Of a stretch of 64,000 bases of DNA, positions 46,672 through 56,416 are shown piece after piece. Positions within the stretch are counted from its first letter, which is position 1, and the number at the start of each line of letters is the position of its first letter. This DNA is from Sphingopyxis sp. 2PD (GTDB lineage: Bacteria; Pseudomonadota; Alphaproteobacteria; Sphingomonadales; Sphingomonadaceae), in NCBI RefSeq assembly GCF_005503695.1, contig NZ_SCMU01000004.1:1-64000 (forward strand), given 5' to 3'. Made by a program: the position numbers and the translations under genes. The notes under the pieces are model-generated. The model was not told the origin of the DNA. It did no database searches and saw nothing but the letters and a program-made list of their open reading frames with translations.

Positions 46672-47535
46672 TCAGCCCGCGTAGATCTGATCCTCGGTCG
46701 GGAATGAACGAGACCTGACTTCGTCGGCATAGTCCTTGACCGCGCTTTCGACCTCGCCCGCCATATTGCCGAAGCGCTTCACGAACTTCGGGACGCGTTC
46801 GAACATGCCGAGCATGTCGTCGGTGACCAGCACCTGCCCGTCGCACTGTGCCGACGCGCCGATCCCGATCGTCGGGCAATCTACCTTGTTCGTGATCTCG
46901 ATCGCGATCGATTCGAGCACGCCCTCGATCACGATCGAAAACGCCCCGGCCTGCGCCACCGCAACGGCATCCTCGACGATCGAGCGGGCTTCTTCCTCGC
47001 TCTTGCCGCGCACGCCATAACCGCCGAGGATGTTGACCGCCTGCGGGGTCAGCCCGACATGGCCCATCACCGGGATGCCGCGCTGGGTCAGGAATTCGAT
47101 CGTCGGCGCCAGCACCTTGCCGCCCTCGACCTTCACCGCGGCGGCGCCGGTTTCCTTCAGCAGCCGCGCAGCATTGTCGAACGCCTGTTCGGGGCTGCCC
47201 TCATAGCTGCCGAACGGCATGTCGACGATCACCGCGGCGTGATAGCTGCCGCGCACGACCGCGGCGCCGTGCAGCGCCATCATGTCCATCGTTACGCCGA
47301 CCGTATGCGGCAGGCCATAGATCACCTGCGCCAGCGAATCGCCGACCAGCAGCATGTCGCAATGCGGGTCGAGCAGCTGCGCCATACGCACCGTATAGGC
47401 GGTCAGCATGACGATCGGCTCACCACCCTTGCGCTGGCGGATACGCGGCACCGTCAGGCGCTTCATCGGCTGCGGCGTCGGATTGGCGCGGCTGGTGGAC
47501 GTGTCGAGGGTGAGCGTTTTGGGCAGCGTGGACAT
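46672..47535 (-). CDS. panB: 3-methyl-2-oxobutanoate hydroxymethyltransferase
   Basis: A 287-residue PanB, the first committed step of pantothenate synthesis. Motifs include MLTAYTVRMAQLLD, LLVGDSLAQVIYGLPHTVGVTMD, VKVEGG, VMGHVGLTPQAVN and TIGIGASAQCDGQVLVTDDMLGM with the metal ligands. It uses methylene-tetrahydrofolate. The ATG chosen gives a short lead before the core. It is a single gene here. Confidence 0.95.
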   Translation of the reverse strand: MSTLPKTLTLDTSTSRANPTPQPMKRLTVPRIRQRKGGEPIVMLTAYTVRMAQLLDPHCDMLLVGDSLAQVIYGLPHTVGVTMDMMALHGAAVVRGSYHAAVIVDMPFGSYEGSPEQAFDNAARLLKETGAAAVKVEGGKVLAPTIEFLTQRGIPVMGHVGLTPQAVNILGGYGVRGKSEEEARSIVEDAVAVAQAGAFSIVIEGVLESIAIEITNKVDCPTIGIGASAQCDGQVLVTDDMLGMFERVPKFVKRFGNMAGEVESAVKDYADEVRSRSFPTEDQIYAG

Positions 47536-47605
47536 AGGATGCGGGCTTAGCGGCTTATGGTGCGGTGCGAAAGCGGCAAAGCCCGGCCATGTCATTGGTG
47601 ATTGA

Positions 47606-47654
47606 CTCCATGTTAAAAATATTAGACATAAAGTTCGAATCATATGACATGGAG
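47606..47654. promoter_or_regulatory. CTCCATGT/ACATGGAG inverted repeat before a membrane protein-XRE pair
   Basis: CTCCATGT (47606-47613) and ACATGGAG (47647-47654) flank 33 A/T-rich bases. The right arm overlaps the ribosome site of the gene at 47663. It is a candidate operator or mRNA hairpin, possibly bound by the small XRE protein encoded two genes on. Confidence 0.4.
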
Positions 47655-47662
47655 TGGCAGGC

Positions 47663-48085
47663 ATGACCTTTCGTGAAAAGACACATTGGGTGGCACTGGT
47701 GGTGATGATCGCGGCCTTTGGCTGGTATTTCTTTCGCCTGCATACGGCGCTGCCGCATGGCCCCGGAAACATTGCGGCCAGCGGCAGCTTGCTGACCGTG
47801 GTCACCATCGGCATCATCGTGGCGATGTCGATCATCATCGGCGTGATCGCTGCGCGCAGCCCGAGCGAGGCCCATGCCGCCGCGGACGAACGCGAGCGCG
47901 CAATCCATTGGCGCGGCACTCACTATGCCTATTACCCGATTGTCCTCGGCGTCTGGCTATGCATCTGGATGATCTTTGCGGGCTATTCGATGCCGACCTT
48001 GCTCAACACCTTGCTGGCTGTGGTCGTGTCAGCCGAATTGGTTCGCATTGGCGCGCAGCTCTATCTCTACCGCCGGGACGGCTGA
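47663..48085 (+). CDS. Hypothetical four-helix membrane protein
   Basis: A 140-residue protein with four hydrophobic segments (about 11-27, 41-60, 88-110 and 115-132). It is basic at the ends. No named family is recognised. It is followed by a small XRE regulator (3 bp away), a pairing seen often for small membrane proteins and YozG-type regulators. Confidence 0.7.
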   Translation: MTFREKTHWVALVVMIAAFGWYFFRLHTALPHGPGNIAASGSLLTVVTIGIIVAMSIIIGVIAARSPSEAHAAADERERAIHWRGTHYAYYPIVLGVWLCIWMIFAGYSMPTLLNTLLAVVVSAELVRIGAQLYLYRRDG

Positions 48086-48088
48086 GCG

Positions 48089-48307
48089 ATGGCGCTCCCC
48101 TTCACCAACGACATCCGCACCCTGCGTTTTCTGGCGGGCGAGATGACACAGGGCGATCTTGGCGAGCGCGTCGGCGTGACGCGCCAGACGATCGCGGCGA
48201 TCGAACAGGGCAAATATTCGCCGTCACTGGAGGTCGCGTTTCGCATCGCCCATGTGTTCGGCAAGCCGCTCGAAGCGGTGTTCCAATGGGACGATGGCAC
48301 CGATTGA
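48089..48307 (+). CDS. Small XRE-family regulator (YozG-like)
   Basis: A 72-residue helix-turn-helix protein with TQGDLGERVGVTRQTIAAIEQGKYSPSLEVAFRIA. It is the single-domain type often paired with a small membrane protein, here the gene just upstream. It may repress its own operon through the inverted repeat at 47606-47654. Confidence 0.88.
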   Translation: MALPFTNDIRTLRFLAGEMTQGDLGERVGVTRQTIAAIEQGKYSPSLEVAFRIAHVFGKPLEAVFQWDDGTD

Positions 48308-48404
48308 AGACAGCGCGGCCGCGCGGCCCGGCCCACGCCTCTCCCCGGGGGCGTCGGGCCGGGTTTTGGGCAGCTTTGGTGTGGGAAGCGGGCACTCCAA
48401 TAGA

Positions 48405-48495
48405 CCGTCGCCCCCGCGAAGGCGGGGGCCGCTACCGGCCTTATTCTCCGCTGCTGCGTAAACCTCCAGCGGCCTCCGCCTTCGCGGGGGCGACG
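48405..48495. repeat. REPIN-like doublet
   Basis: An inverted pair (48405-48432, 48468-48495) of the GTCGCCCCCGCGAAGGCGGGGGCCGC family. It lies between convergent XRE and phosphodiesterase genes. Confidence 0.8.
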
Positions 48496-48530
48496 GCTGG
48501 TTCCGGTCGCAACCCGTCACTAGCGAACGC

Positions 48531-49604
48531 TCAGCGTTGTGCCACTTTCGTTGCCGCCACCGCCTCGCGCACATTGTCGCTGAACAGACCGTCGATCCCG
48601 GTCGCCAGATAGGCGGCGACCTCCGCCCCCAGGTCGCCATGCGCCGCCGGGTTCAGCCCGCCCTTGTCGCCGAGCGGCAGGAAATAATTCTCGCGCCGGA
48701 ACGTCCACGGGTTGACTTTCAGGCCTGCGGCATGCGCATCACGTACCAGGCCGGTCGGTTCGCCAAGCGAGCCGAGCGCCGCGCGCGGGATCACCATCGC
48801 CTTGTTCGGGCCGATCCCGTCGGCATAGCTGGCGATCCGCGTCAGCCCCGCAGGCGTCGCCATCACGGCATAGCTGGTTTCGGGCATATCGGGTGGCCCA
48901 CCTTCGCTATCCATCAGCTGAATCAGCGGCAGATCGCTCTTGGCGCGCAGGTCCATCAGGTTCCGCACTTCGAAACTCTGGATGAAAACCGGCGCCTTGC
49001 GCCCGCGATAGCCGAAGCGATCGAGCAGCGCGAGCAGCGGCGCTTCGTGCGGCAGGCCGATCGCGATGAAATGGCTGGGATGCTTGGTTTCGGGATAGAC
49101 GCCGACCGGCTTGTCGCGCCCGCGGTTGACCTCTGCCAGCAGCGCCAGGATTTCCTCGAACGTCGGAATATCGAACTGGCCGTCATAGTCGGTCGAGCGC
49201 AGTTTCGGCAGCCGTTCGCGCGCGCGCAGCGTCTTGAGTTCGGCGAGCGTGAAGTCCTCAGTAAACCAGCCGCTGACCTCGCTACCGTCGATCGTCTTGG
49301 TCGTCTTGCGGTCGGCGAATTCGGCGCGATCGGCGACGTCGGTGGTCTCCGAAATCTCATTCTCGTGCCGCGCGACCAGTACGCCGTCTTTGGTCAGCAC
49401 CAGGTCGGGTTCGATGAAATCAGCACCTTGCGCGATCGCCAGCCGGTAGGCGGCGATCGTATGCTCGGGTCGCTCGCCCGACGCGCCGCGGTGTGCGATG
49501 ACGATCGGCGGCTGGCCGTCGAGGGTCGGCTGCGTCGTCACCGGATCAGCCGCGCAGCCGGCGAGCAGCGGCACGGCGAGCGACGCCAGCAGCCAGCGGA
49601 TCAT
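48531..49604 (-). CDS. Glycerophosphodiester phosphodiesterase (lipoprotein)
   Basis: A 357-residue GDPD (GlpQ-type). It has a lipobox at the start (VPLLAGC) and the motifs IAHRGASGERPEHTIAAY, DFIEPDLVLTKDGVLVARHE and KVNPWTFRRENYFLPL. It hydrolyses glycerophosphodiesters in the periplasm. The ATG overlaps the stop of the ArsC-like gene by four bases. Confidence 0.92.
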   Translation of the reverse strand: MIRWLLASLAVPLLAGCAADPVTTQPTLDGQPPIVIAHRGASGERPEHTIAAYRLAIAQGADFIEPDLVLTKDGVLVARHENEISETTDVADRAEFADRKTTKTIDGSEVSGWFTEDFTLAELKTLRARERLPKLRSTDYDGQFDIPTFEEILALLAEVNRGRDKPVGVYPETKHPSHFIAIGLPHEAPLLALLDRFGYRGRKAPVFIQSFEVRNLMDLRAKSDLPLIQLMDSEGGPPDMPETSYAVMATPAGLTRIASYADGIGPNKAMVIPRAALGSLGEPTGLVRDAHAAGLKVNPWTFRRENYFLPLGDKGGLNPAAHGDLGAEVAAYLATGIDGLFSDNVREAVAATKVAQR

Positions 49605-49951
49605 GCCGCAAAACGCGCCTGCCAGTCGGCGGGCGAAAAACCGACGCTGATCGCGCCCGCGGCATCGACGACCGGGCGGCGGATCATCGCCGGTTGATCG
49701 AGCATCAGCGCCTTGGCCGATGCCGCATCGAGCCCGTCCTTTTGCGCATCGGGCAGCTTGCGAAACGTCGTGCCCGCCTTGTTGAGCAGCTTTTCCCAGC
49801 CTAGCGCATCGATCCAGCCTTGCAGCCGTTCAGCGTCCAGCCCGTCCTTGCGGACATCATGAAAGCGGTACGCGACACCCTGTTCGTCGAGCCAGCGCCG
49901 CGCCTTTTTCACCGTGTCGCAATTGGGAATGCCATAGAGAATCATCGTCAT
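49601..49951 (-). CDS. ArsC/YffB-family thioredoxin-fold protein
   Basis: A 116-residue ArsC-like (YffB) protein. GIPNCDTVKKARRWLD carries the single Cys, and the LDQPAMIRRPVVD motif (RP loop) follows. The family is related to arsenate reductase, but YffB proteins appear to be glutathione-dependent thiol reductases. The start may be 49951 or the ATG at 49945. It is coupled to the phosphodiesterase gene (ATGA). Confidence 0.88.
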   Translation of the reverse strand: MTMILYGIPNCDTVKKARRWLDEQGVAYRFHDVRKDGLDAERLQGWIDALGWEKLLNKAGTTFRKLPDAQKDGLDAASAKALMLDQPAMIRRPVVDAAGAISVGFSPADWQARFAA

Positions 49952-50009
49952 GGCGGCGGGATTAGCAGGCCGCGATGACAAGTTCGAGGCGTCGCGGCGG
50001 TTATCACTC

Positions 50010-50687
50010 TCACACGATCGGCGCCCGGTCGGCGATCCGGGTATTCGCGCTCGCCAATTTGCCGCGGAGCGCGCGCGCGAAACCCTCGTGCAGCGTGCTC
50101 GCGATGGCGGGATTGGCCGCCAGATAGGCGCGCAGCGCCGCTGCGGGGACGAACCACAACCGCGCATTGCTGCCCAGCAGCACGGTGCCGGTCGCGTGGG
50201 TGCCGTCGAGCACCGTCGCTTCACCGATCAGCGCGCCGTCGGTCAATTTGCCGACCTCGGTGCCATCGCGGAGAATCGCTGCCTGTCCTTCGGCCAGATA
50301 GAAGAGGCTGGGCGCCGCCTGATTTTCGCGGATCAGAATTTCGCCGCGCTTTGCCGAAATCCAATGCCCCTGATCGATCAGCCCGCGCGCAGCCACGGGA
50401 TTGAGGCCGTTGAAATGCTCGCGCCGCAGCGCCTCTTCCTCGGCCGAAAAGCTCACCTGGCGCTGGCGCAGCCACAGCCGCGCCAAAATGCCCAGGTTGA
50501 CGACCAGAATGGCGAGCACGAGCATGCCATAGCCGACGTCGGGTTCGCGGAACAAAACCAATGGTACCGCAACCAGCGCTGCCGCGGCCAACCCGATCCG
50601 GACATAATCGATGCGCACGACAAAGCTGGTCGCGAGCAGCAACAGCAATGCCCCATATACAAACCATGCGGACTCGAAATTCGCCAT
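50010..50687 (-). CDS. Membrane cyclic nucleotide-binding (Popeye-like) protein
   Basis: A 225-residue protein. Three hydrophobic segments (about 8-24, 31-45 and 52-68) precede a cyclic nucleotide-binding-fold domain (about 90-200; ILIRENQAAPSLFYLAEG, DGALIGEATVLDGTHATGTV). The layout, three helices then a cNMP domain, resembles the Popeye family. The phosphate-cassette Arg of classic cAMP sites is not obvious (GEATVLDGTHATG), so ligand binding is uncertain. It is divergent from the DAHP synthase gene. Confidence 0.75.
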   Translation of the reverse strand: MANFESAWFVYGALLLLLATSFVVRIDYVRIGLAAAALVAVPLVLFREPDVGYGMLVLAILVVNLGILARLWLRQRQVSFSAEEEALRREHFNGLNPVAARGLIDQGHWISAKRGEILIRENQAAPSLFYLAEGQAAILRDGTEVGKLTDGALIGEATVLDGTHATGTVLLGSNARLWFVPAAALRAYLAANPAIASTLHEGFARALRGKLASANTRIADRAPIV

Positions 50688-50840
50688 AGCCAGTCGCTTT
50701 GCGTGGAGACCCGGTATCGGGTCGTTGCATCCATAACGTCGCCGATAGCCAGATGCCTTGGATGCGCCGGTTGCATTCCAAAACCATGAAACAAACTATC
50801 AGTTTTTGGTCCCCAAGAAAAGCATAGGTGCGCAAATGTC

Positions 50841-50862
50841 ACGATAATGCTAATTTTATCGT
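50841..50862. promoter_or_regulatory. ACGATAA-N8-TTATCGT palindrome upstream of DAHP synthase
   Basis: A perfect 7-bp inverted repeat with an 8-nt spacer, 79 bp before the DAHP synthase ATG, in the gap shared with the cNMP-binding protein gene. It fits an operator for a dimeric regulator of either gene. Confidence 0.4.
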
Positions 50863-50940
50863 TCGCGAATTGGCATAGATTGCATCGACGCGACATTCGC
50901 GCCATGGCGGCGCCCGGTTTGAGGACAAGAAGACAGGCAA

Positions 50941-52314
50941 ATGACGAAGAATTGGCAACCGCATAGCTGGCGCTCGCACGACGCCCGCCAGCTGCCCACC
51001 TATCGCGACGCCGATGCGCTCGCGGCGGCCGAGCATGAGCTCAGCAATTATCCGCCGCTGGTCTTTGCCGGCGAAGCGCGCGACCTGACCGCCGACCTTG
51101 GCCGCGTCGCCGAAGGCAAGGCGTTCCTGCTGCAGGGCGGCGATTGCGCCGAAAGCTTTGCCGAATTTCATCCGAACAATATCCGCGACACCTTTCGCGT
51201 GCTGCTCCAGATGGCGGTCGTCCTGACCTTCGCCTCGAAAATGCCGGTGGTGAAGCTCGGCCGCATGGCGGGCCAGTTCGCCAAGCCGCGCTCGGCGGAC
51301 ATGGAAGATGTCGATGGCGTGTCACTGCCGAGCTATCGCGGCGACATCGTCAACGATATCGCGTTCGAGGAAGCGGGCCGCGAACCCGACCCCGCGCGCA
51401 TGGTCAAGGCGTATAACCAGTCGGCGGCGACGCTGAACCTGCTGCGCGCGTTCGCGAACGGGGGCTATGCCAATCTGCACCAGGTCAACGCCTGGACCCA
51501 CGACTTCATGGACCGCAGCCCGTGGGCCAAGAAATATCAGGAAACCGCCGCGCGGATTTCCGAAGCGCTTGCCTTCATGGAAGCGTGCGGCGTGACCCCC
51601 GAAACGGTGCCGCAGATCAAGGGCACCAGCTTCTACACGAGCCACGAGGCGCTGCTGCTCCCCTATGAACAGGCGCTCACCCGGCAGGACAGCCTGACCG
51701 GCGGCTGGTACGACACGTCGGGCCATTTCCTGTGGGTCGGCGACCGCACCCGTTTCGAAGGATCGGCGCATATCGAGTTTCTGCGCGGCATCGGCAATCC
51801 GGTCGGCATGAAATGCGGGCCGAGCCTGGAGCCCGACGTGCTGCTGCGCCTGCTCGACACGCTCAACCCCAATCATGTCGCGGGGCGCATGACGCTGATC
51901 ACGCGTTACGGCCATGACAAGATCGAGGCGCACCTGCCCAAGCTGGTGCGCGCGGTGAAGGAATCGGGCCACCCCGTCGTCTGGTCGTGCGACCCGATGC
52001 ACGGCAATGTCATCAAGACCTCGACCGGCTACAAGACGCGCCCGTTCGAGCGTATCCTCGCCGAAGTGCGCGGCTTCTTTGCCGTCCACCGCGCCGAGGG
52101 CACGCATGGCGGCGGCATCCATATCGAGATGACCGGCCAGAATGTCACCGAATGCACCGGCGGCGCGATGGATGTGACACAGATGGACCTCGCCGACCGC
52201 TACCACACGCATTGCGACCCGCGCCTGAATGCGGGGCAGTCGCTGGAGCTGGCGTTCCTGCTCGCCGAGATGCTCAATCAGGAAATGAGCGAGCGGGCGA
52301 AGCAGGCGGCTTAG
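50941..52314 (+). CDS. Class II 3-deoxy-7-phosphoheptulonate synthase
   Basis: A 457-residue plant-type (class II) DAHP synthase, the first step of the shikimate pathway. Motifs are [39 protein letters not shown] and the C-terminal [18 protein letters not shown]. It is monocistronic, with a repeat doublet after it. Confidence 0.95.
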   Translation: MTKNWQPHSWRSHDARQLPTYRDADALAAAEHELSNYPPLVFAGEARDLTADLGRVAEGKAFLLQGGDCAESFAEFHPNNIRDTFRVLLQMAVVLTFASKMPVVKLGRMAGQFAKPRSADMEDVDGVSLPSYRGDIVNDIAFEEAGREPDPARMVKAYNQSAATLNLLRAFANGGYANLHQVNAWTHDFMDRSPWAKKYQETAARISEALAFMEACGVTPETVPQIKGTSFYTSHEALLLPYEQALTRQDSLTGGWYDTSGHFLWVGDRTRFEGSAHIEFLRGIGNPVGMKCGPSLEPDVLLRLLDTLNPNHVAGRMTLITRYGHDKIEAHLPKLVRAVKESGHPVVWSCDPMHGNVIKTSTGYKTRPFERILAEVRGFFAVHRAEGTHGGGIHIEMTGQNVTECTGGAMDVTQMDLADRYHTHCDPRLNAGQSLELAFLLAEMLNQEMSERAKQAA

Positions 52315-52320
52315 TTTTTA

Positions 52321-52399
52321 CCGTCGCCCCCGCGAAGGCGGGGGCCGCTGGCAACCTTACGCAAGGCCGATAGCGGCCCCGGCCTTCGCGGGGGCGACG
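52321..52399. repeat. REPIN-like doublet
   Basis: An inverted pair (52321-52349, 52372-52399) of the GTCGCCCCCGCGAAGG family directly after the DAHP synthase stop. It probably acts as a two-way terminator for the convergent M28 peptidase as well. Confidence 0.8.
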
Positions 52400-52427
52400 C
52401 TATCATTCCGCCATTATTCGGCGAAGC

Positions 52428-53933
52428 TTACTTCCCCGGCCACGCCTTCACATCGGCGAACGTCCGCCCCAGCCCGACGTGCAGGTCGGCATCTTCCGCC
52501 GCGCCGCCGAGCGGGATCTTGTCGCTGAAATTGTCGTTGGGCCCATGATAGTCGCTGCTCAGAAACGCTTCGAGCAGCGGCATGTCCGAAAAGCTGCCGC
52601 CGACCATCAGCGACGTCACGCCCTTCGCGCCGAGTGCCCAACCGTCCTGACGCTGGATAAAGGCGTCGGCCTCGCCATCCTCGTCGAGCTTGCGGCCAAG
52701 CTTCGTCGCCACCTGGCGCACCACCGCGTCATAGGCGGGCTTGCCGCGGCCGATCGTCGCAACCGGGGTGCCGCGCGGCGAAATCGCGATCGTGTCGACA
52801 TTGAGCGCGACGGTGATGTCGGTGAGCGGGACGACCGGATGGTCGGCAAAATAGCGCGCACCCAGCAGGCCTTTTTCTTCGGCCGTCGTCGCCAGGAAAT
52901 AAATGTCGCGGTCGGGACGCGCGCCGGACGCCAGTCGCTTGGCAACCTCGATCAGCACTGCGATGCCGCTGGCATTGTCGACCGCGCCGTTGCAGATCCG
53001 GTCGGCGTCGCCTTCGTCGCCGCAAATGCCGAGATGATCCCAATGGCCAAGGAACAGCACCGCCTTGCCGTCGGGCTTGGCGCCGGGCAGCTTTGCGATG
53101 ACATTGTTGCTGATAAAGGGCCGGATCGCCGACTGCGTCGTCAGATCGGCGCTGACCGGCAGTACCACGCCGCGATAGTCGGGCGACTTTGCCGCCTCCC
53201 GCAGCGCGCCGCCATCCTGACCCGCCTTGGCGAGCAGCGCGTCGGCGGCTTCGAGCGACAGGAAGCCGCTGACCGGCGCCGCGGGCTTGGCATCGGCGAG
53301 CCGCATCGACGTAGCGCCCGCGCTGTCGCGCAGCTGCGCCCATGGCACCGCGTCGGTCGCTATGACCAGCACCGCCGCAGCGCCCGCGTCGGCAAGCAGT
53401 TGGCGCCGCTCGCGATACCGCGGCAGCTTGTCGCCAAACGGCGCATTGTCGAACAACATGATCGCCAGCTTGCCGGCCACATCGGCGTTGACCTTGCCCG
53501 TGCCATCGACCCCGTAGCCGACAAACACCGCGGGGACATTGGTCAGCGCCGCCGACGCTTCGCGCCCGGTCAGGATGATGCCGTCATCCTCGATCGCGAA
53601 ATCGCGACCATTCACCTTGAACTTGGCGGTGCCGCCGACCGCGCGACTTTCGACGAACGGGATCGGCTGCAACCACGGCGTCGTGCTGCCGGGCACGGCT
53701 TCGAGTCCGGCCTTGGCCCATTCAGCGACGATATAGGCGATGGTGCGATCCTCGCCGTCGGTCCCAGGCGCGCGCCCCTCGAACGCGTCGTCGGCGAGCA
53801 CTTTGATGTGCGCGGCAAGCTGCGCCTCAGTAACCGGCGGGTCGGCCTTGGCAGGCGCGGCCACCGCGGCAGACGGGACAGAGGCGACAAGGGCTACAGC
53901 CGCGATCGCGGCGCGGAAATGAATGATCTTCAT
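52428..53933 (-). CDS. Secreted M28 family zinc aminopeptidase
   Basis: A 501-residue protein: signal peptide (ending AVAAPAKA), a PA-type insert (about 130-250), and the M28 catalytic domain with GHWDHLGICGD (first zinc His), NGAVDNASGIAVL (bridging Asp), ATTAEEKGLLGARY (Glu pair) and a DYHGPNDNFSDKI-type His near the C-terminus. It should cleave N-terminal amino acids in the periplasm or outside the cell. Confidence 0.92.
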   Translation of the reverse strand: MKIIHFRAAIAAVALVASVPSAAVAAPAKADPPVTEAQLAAHIKVLADDAFEGRAPGTDGEDRTIAYIVAEWAKAGLEAVPGSTTPWLQPIPFVESRAVGGTAKFKVNGRDFAIEDDGIILTGREASAALTNVPAVFVGYGVDGTGKVNADVAGKLAIMLFDNAPFGDKLPRYRERRQLLADAGAAAVLVIATDAVPWAQLRDSAGATSMRLADAKPAAPVSGFLSLEAADALLAKAGQDGGALREAAKSPDYRGVVLPVSADLTTQSAIRPFISNNVIAKLPGAKPDGKAVLFLGHWDHLGICGDEGDADRICNGAVDNASGIAVLIEVAKRLASGARPDRDIYFLATTAEEKGLLGARYFADHPVVPLTDITVALNVDTIAISPRGTPVATIGRGKPAYDAVVRQVATKLGRKLDEDGEADAFIQRQDGWALGAKGVTSLMVGGSFSDMPLLEAFLSSDYHGPNDNFSDKIPLGGAAEDADLHVGLGRTFADVKAWPGK

Positions 53934-54023
53934 GGCGCCGCCGCATGGCATTTCCGCTTCGGTCAGGCAAGGCGCCTTCGTCGAACGACAAATGCCGTTG
54001 GGCGTTGCGCTGCCATTCTGGCT

Positions 54024-54103
54024 TCGTCACCCCGGCGAAGGCCGGGGTCTCACCATCGCATCCTAACGTACCGCCGTCATCCCGGCCTTCGCCGGGATGA
54101 CGG
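54024..54103. repeat. CCCGGCGAAGGCCGGG inverted pair
   Basis: Copies at 54024-54053 and 54074-54103 in opposite orientation. They lie between the M28 peptidase and lyase genes, upstream of one and downstream of the other. Confidence 0.75.
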
Positions 54104-54109
54104 ACATAT

Positions 54110-54913
54110 TCAGCGCCGTGCCAACAGCGCCCGCGCCGCCGCGACATGCATATCCTCGATCATCTGCCCCGCATGCCGCTGTGCGCCCCCGGTCGCCGCA
54201 GCGACCAGCGCCTCGGCGGCGGCGATCTCGCGCGCCGATGGGGCAAAGGCGGCGTTGCACGGATCGACCTGCGACGGGTGGATCAGCGACTTGCCGTCGA
54301 ACCCCAGCCGCCGCCCCTCGTCCGCTTCGGCGGCAAAGCCCGCCGCATCGTCGATCGCATTATAGACGCCATCGAACGCCCACACCCCGGCGGCGCGCGC
54401 CGCCAGTACGATCGCCTGAATCGCGTGGCTCATCGCTCCGCGGTCCATTCCGGCGGGCAGTTTCAATTCATGCGCAAGGTCGTTCAAGCCCGCGATCAGC
54501 CCCGCGACCGCCGGATCGGCGGCGATATCGCGCGCCGCGTAGATGGCCGTCGGCGTCTCGATCATCGCCAGCAGCGGCAGCCCCAGCCCGCGCGCGGGAT
54601 CAAGATCGGCGGGGGCATCGACCTTGGGCAGCACCAGCGCATCGAGCGTCAGGTCCGCGACCGCATCGATGTCGGCGGCCTGCTCCGCCGTCCCGGCTCC
54701 GTTGATCCGCACCGCGACGCGCTTGCCGGCAAAGCCCGCCGCCACCGCGGCGCGCATCGCGGCGCGCGCTTCGTCCTTGCGATCCGCGGGAACCGCGTCC
54801 TCCAGATCGATGATCAGCATCTCGGCGGCCAGCCCGCCTGCCTTTTCCAGCGCACGCGCGTTGGAGCCGGGAACATAGAGCAGCGAGCGGGGCGCGAACA
54901 TGTGTTGGGTCAT
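54110..54913 (-). CDS. HpcH/HpaI or CitE-type aldolase/lyase
   Basis: A 267-residue citrate lyase beta-like protein with motifs [31 protein letters not shown] (metal and substrate site), [14 protein letters not shown] and [13 protein letters not shown]. The substrate of CitE-like proteins outside citrate lyase operons is often malyl-, methylmalyl- or citramalyl-CoA; it cannot be assigned here. It is a lone gene divergent from the SPFH gene. Confidence 0.88.
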   Translation of the reverse strand: MTQHMFAPRSLLYVPGSNARALEKAGGLAAEMLIIDLEDAVPADRKDEARAAMRAAVAAGFAGKRVAVRINGAGTAEQAADIDAVADLTLDALVLPKVDAPADLDPARGLGLPLLAMIETPTAIYAARDIAADPAVAGLIAGLNDLAHELKLPAGMDRGAMSHAIQAIVLAARAAGVWAFDGVYNAIDDAAGFAAEADEGRRLGFDGKSLIHPSQVDPCNAAFAPSAREIAAAEALVAAATGGAQRHAGQMIEDMHVAAARALLARR

Positions 54914-54995
54914 GCGCTTTTGTCTGGCGCAAGGCAGCGGTTCCCGCAATAAAGGAGTGCGGCCCGGGCGGCCTGCATCGCGGAGGGGATTTTCG

Positions 54996-55916
54996 ATGGA
55001 TTACTGGTTTCCGATCGCACTTGTCGTACTCGCGGCGGTGTTCCTGCTGTGGGCGCTGACCCCGGTTCGGCAGGGTTACAGCTATACGATCGAACGCTTC
55101 GGCCGCTACACCCACACTGCGCAGCCGGGCCTCAATTTCATCATGCCGATCTTCGACCGCGTCGGGCGCAAGGTCAACATGATGGAACAGGTGCTCGACA
55201 TCCCGGGCCAGGAAATCATCACCAAGGACAATGCGATGGTCGCGGTGGACGGCGTCGTCTTCTTTCAGGTGCTCGACGCGGCCAAGGCGGCCTATGAGGT
55301 CAGCGACCTTTACTTGGCGATCATGAACCTCACGACCACCAACCTGCGTACCGTGATGGGTTCGATGGACCTCGACGAAACGCTGTCAAAACGCGACGAG
55401 ATCAACGCCCGCCTGCTGCACGTCGTCGATGATGCGACAACGCCGTGGGGGGTCAAGATCACCCGCGTCGAAATCAAGGACATCCGCCCGCCCGCCGACA
55501 TATCGAACGCGATGGCGCGCCAGATGAAGGCCGAGCGCGAAAAGCGCGCCAACATCCTCGAAGCCGAAGGCATGCGGGCGTCGGAAATCCTGCGTGCCGA
55601 GGGCGAGAAGCAGGGCCAGATCCTGCAGGCCGAGGGCCGCCGCGAAGCAGCCTTCCGCGACGCCGAAGCGCGCGAACGCGAAGCCGAGGCCGAGGCCAAG
55701 GCGACGATGATGGTGTCCGACGCGATCGCCGGCGGCAACGCGCAGGCGATTAATTACTTCATCGCGCAAAAATATGTCGAGGCGGTCAGCCAGTTCGCGA
55801 CCAGCCCGAACAGCAAGACGATCCTGTTCCCGGTCGAAGCGACGCAGCTGATCGGCACGCTGGGCGGCATCGGCGAGCTGGCGCGCGACGCGATCGAACG
55901 CAAGACGGGAGCCTGA
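54996..55916 (+). CDS. SPFH/stomatin-like membrane protein (QmcA type)
   Basis: A 306-residue protein: one N-terminal membrane helix ([17 protein letters not shown]), an SPFH (band 7) domain beginning [24 protein letters not shown], and a coiled coil rich in Glu/Ala/Arg ([20 protein letters not shown]...). It oligomerises at the inner membrane. It is paired with the NfeD gene one base after it, the standard stomatin/NfeD operon. A GGAGGGGA site precedes the ATG. Confidence 0.93.
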   Translation: MDYWFPIALVVLAAVFLLWALTPVRQGYSYTIERFGRYTHTAQPGLNFIMPIFDRVGRKVNMMEQVLDIPGQEIITKDNAMVAVDGVVFFQVLDAAKAAYEVSDLYLAIMNLTTTNLRTVMGSMDLDETLSKRDEINARLLHVVDDATTPWGVKITRVEIKDIRPPADISNAMARQMKAEREKRANILEAEGMRASEILRAEGEKQGQILQAEGRREAAFRDAEAREREAEAEAKATMMVSDAIAGGNAQAINYFIAQKYVEAVSQFATSPNSKTILFPVEATQLIGTLGGIGELARDAIERKTGA

Positions 55917-55917
55917 C

Positions 55918-56364
55918 ATGCCCGATTGGCTGAACAATATGTCACCGCATTGGGCATGGCTGACGATCGGCGTGCTGCTGTGCGCCGCCGAAATCGTCGC
56001 GCCGGGATTCTTCCTCGTCTGGCTGGGCGTCGCCGCGATCGCCACCGGCGTCCTCGCCTTTCTGCTGCCGGTCGGGGTGCCGATGCAGCTCGGCATCTTT
56101 GCCGTGCTCGCCTTCATCGCGCTCTACAGCGCGCGGCGCTGGCTCAAGAACAACCCGATCGTGTCGACCGACCCGCTGCTCAACCAGCGCGGGGGGCGGC
56201 TAGTCGGCGAAGTGCTGACCTTGGTGACCGCGATCGAAAACGGCCGCGGCCGCGCCAAGGTCGGCGACGGCGAATGGCCCGTGCGCGGGCCGGATGCCGC
56301 CGAAGGGACAAGGGTCCGGGTGATCAGCGCAGACGGCGGGGTGCTGGTGGTCGAAGCGGCTTAA
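55918..56364 (+). CDS. NfeD-like membrane protein
   Basis: A 148-residue protein with two or three membrane segments and a C-terminal OB-like domain (LLNQRGGRLVGEVLTLVTAIENGRGRAKVGDGEWPVRGP). It is the short-type NfeD partner of stomatin-like proteins, with which it is co-transcribed (1-bp gap). Confidence 0.9.
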   Translation: MPDWLNNMSPHWAWLTIGVLLCAAEIVAPGFFLVWLGVAAIATGVLAFLLPVGVPMQLGIFAVLAFIALYSARRWLKNNPIVSTDPLLNQRGGRLVGEVLTLVTAIENGRGRAKVGDGEWPVRGPDAAEGTRVRVISADGGVLVVEAA

Positions 56365-56378
56365 GCTTCATTTTTCTT

Positions 56379-56405
56379 CGTCATCCCGGCGTTCGCCGGG
56401 ATGAC
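56379..56405. terminator. Hairpin of the CATCCCGG family after nfeD
   Basis: CGTCATCCCGGCGTTCGCCGGGATGACG is a perfect hairpin with a 4-nt loop. It lies 14 bp past the nfeD stop and 11 bp before the convergent GNAT gene stop, and would stop both transcripts. Confidence 0.6.
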
Positions 56406-56416
56406 GATAGTTTGGG

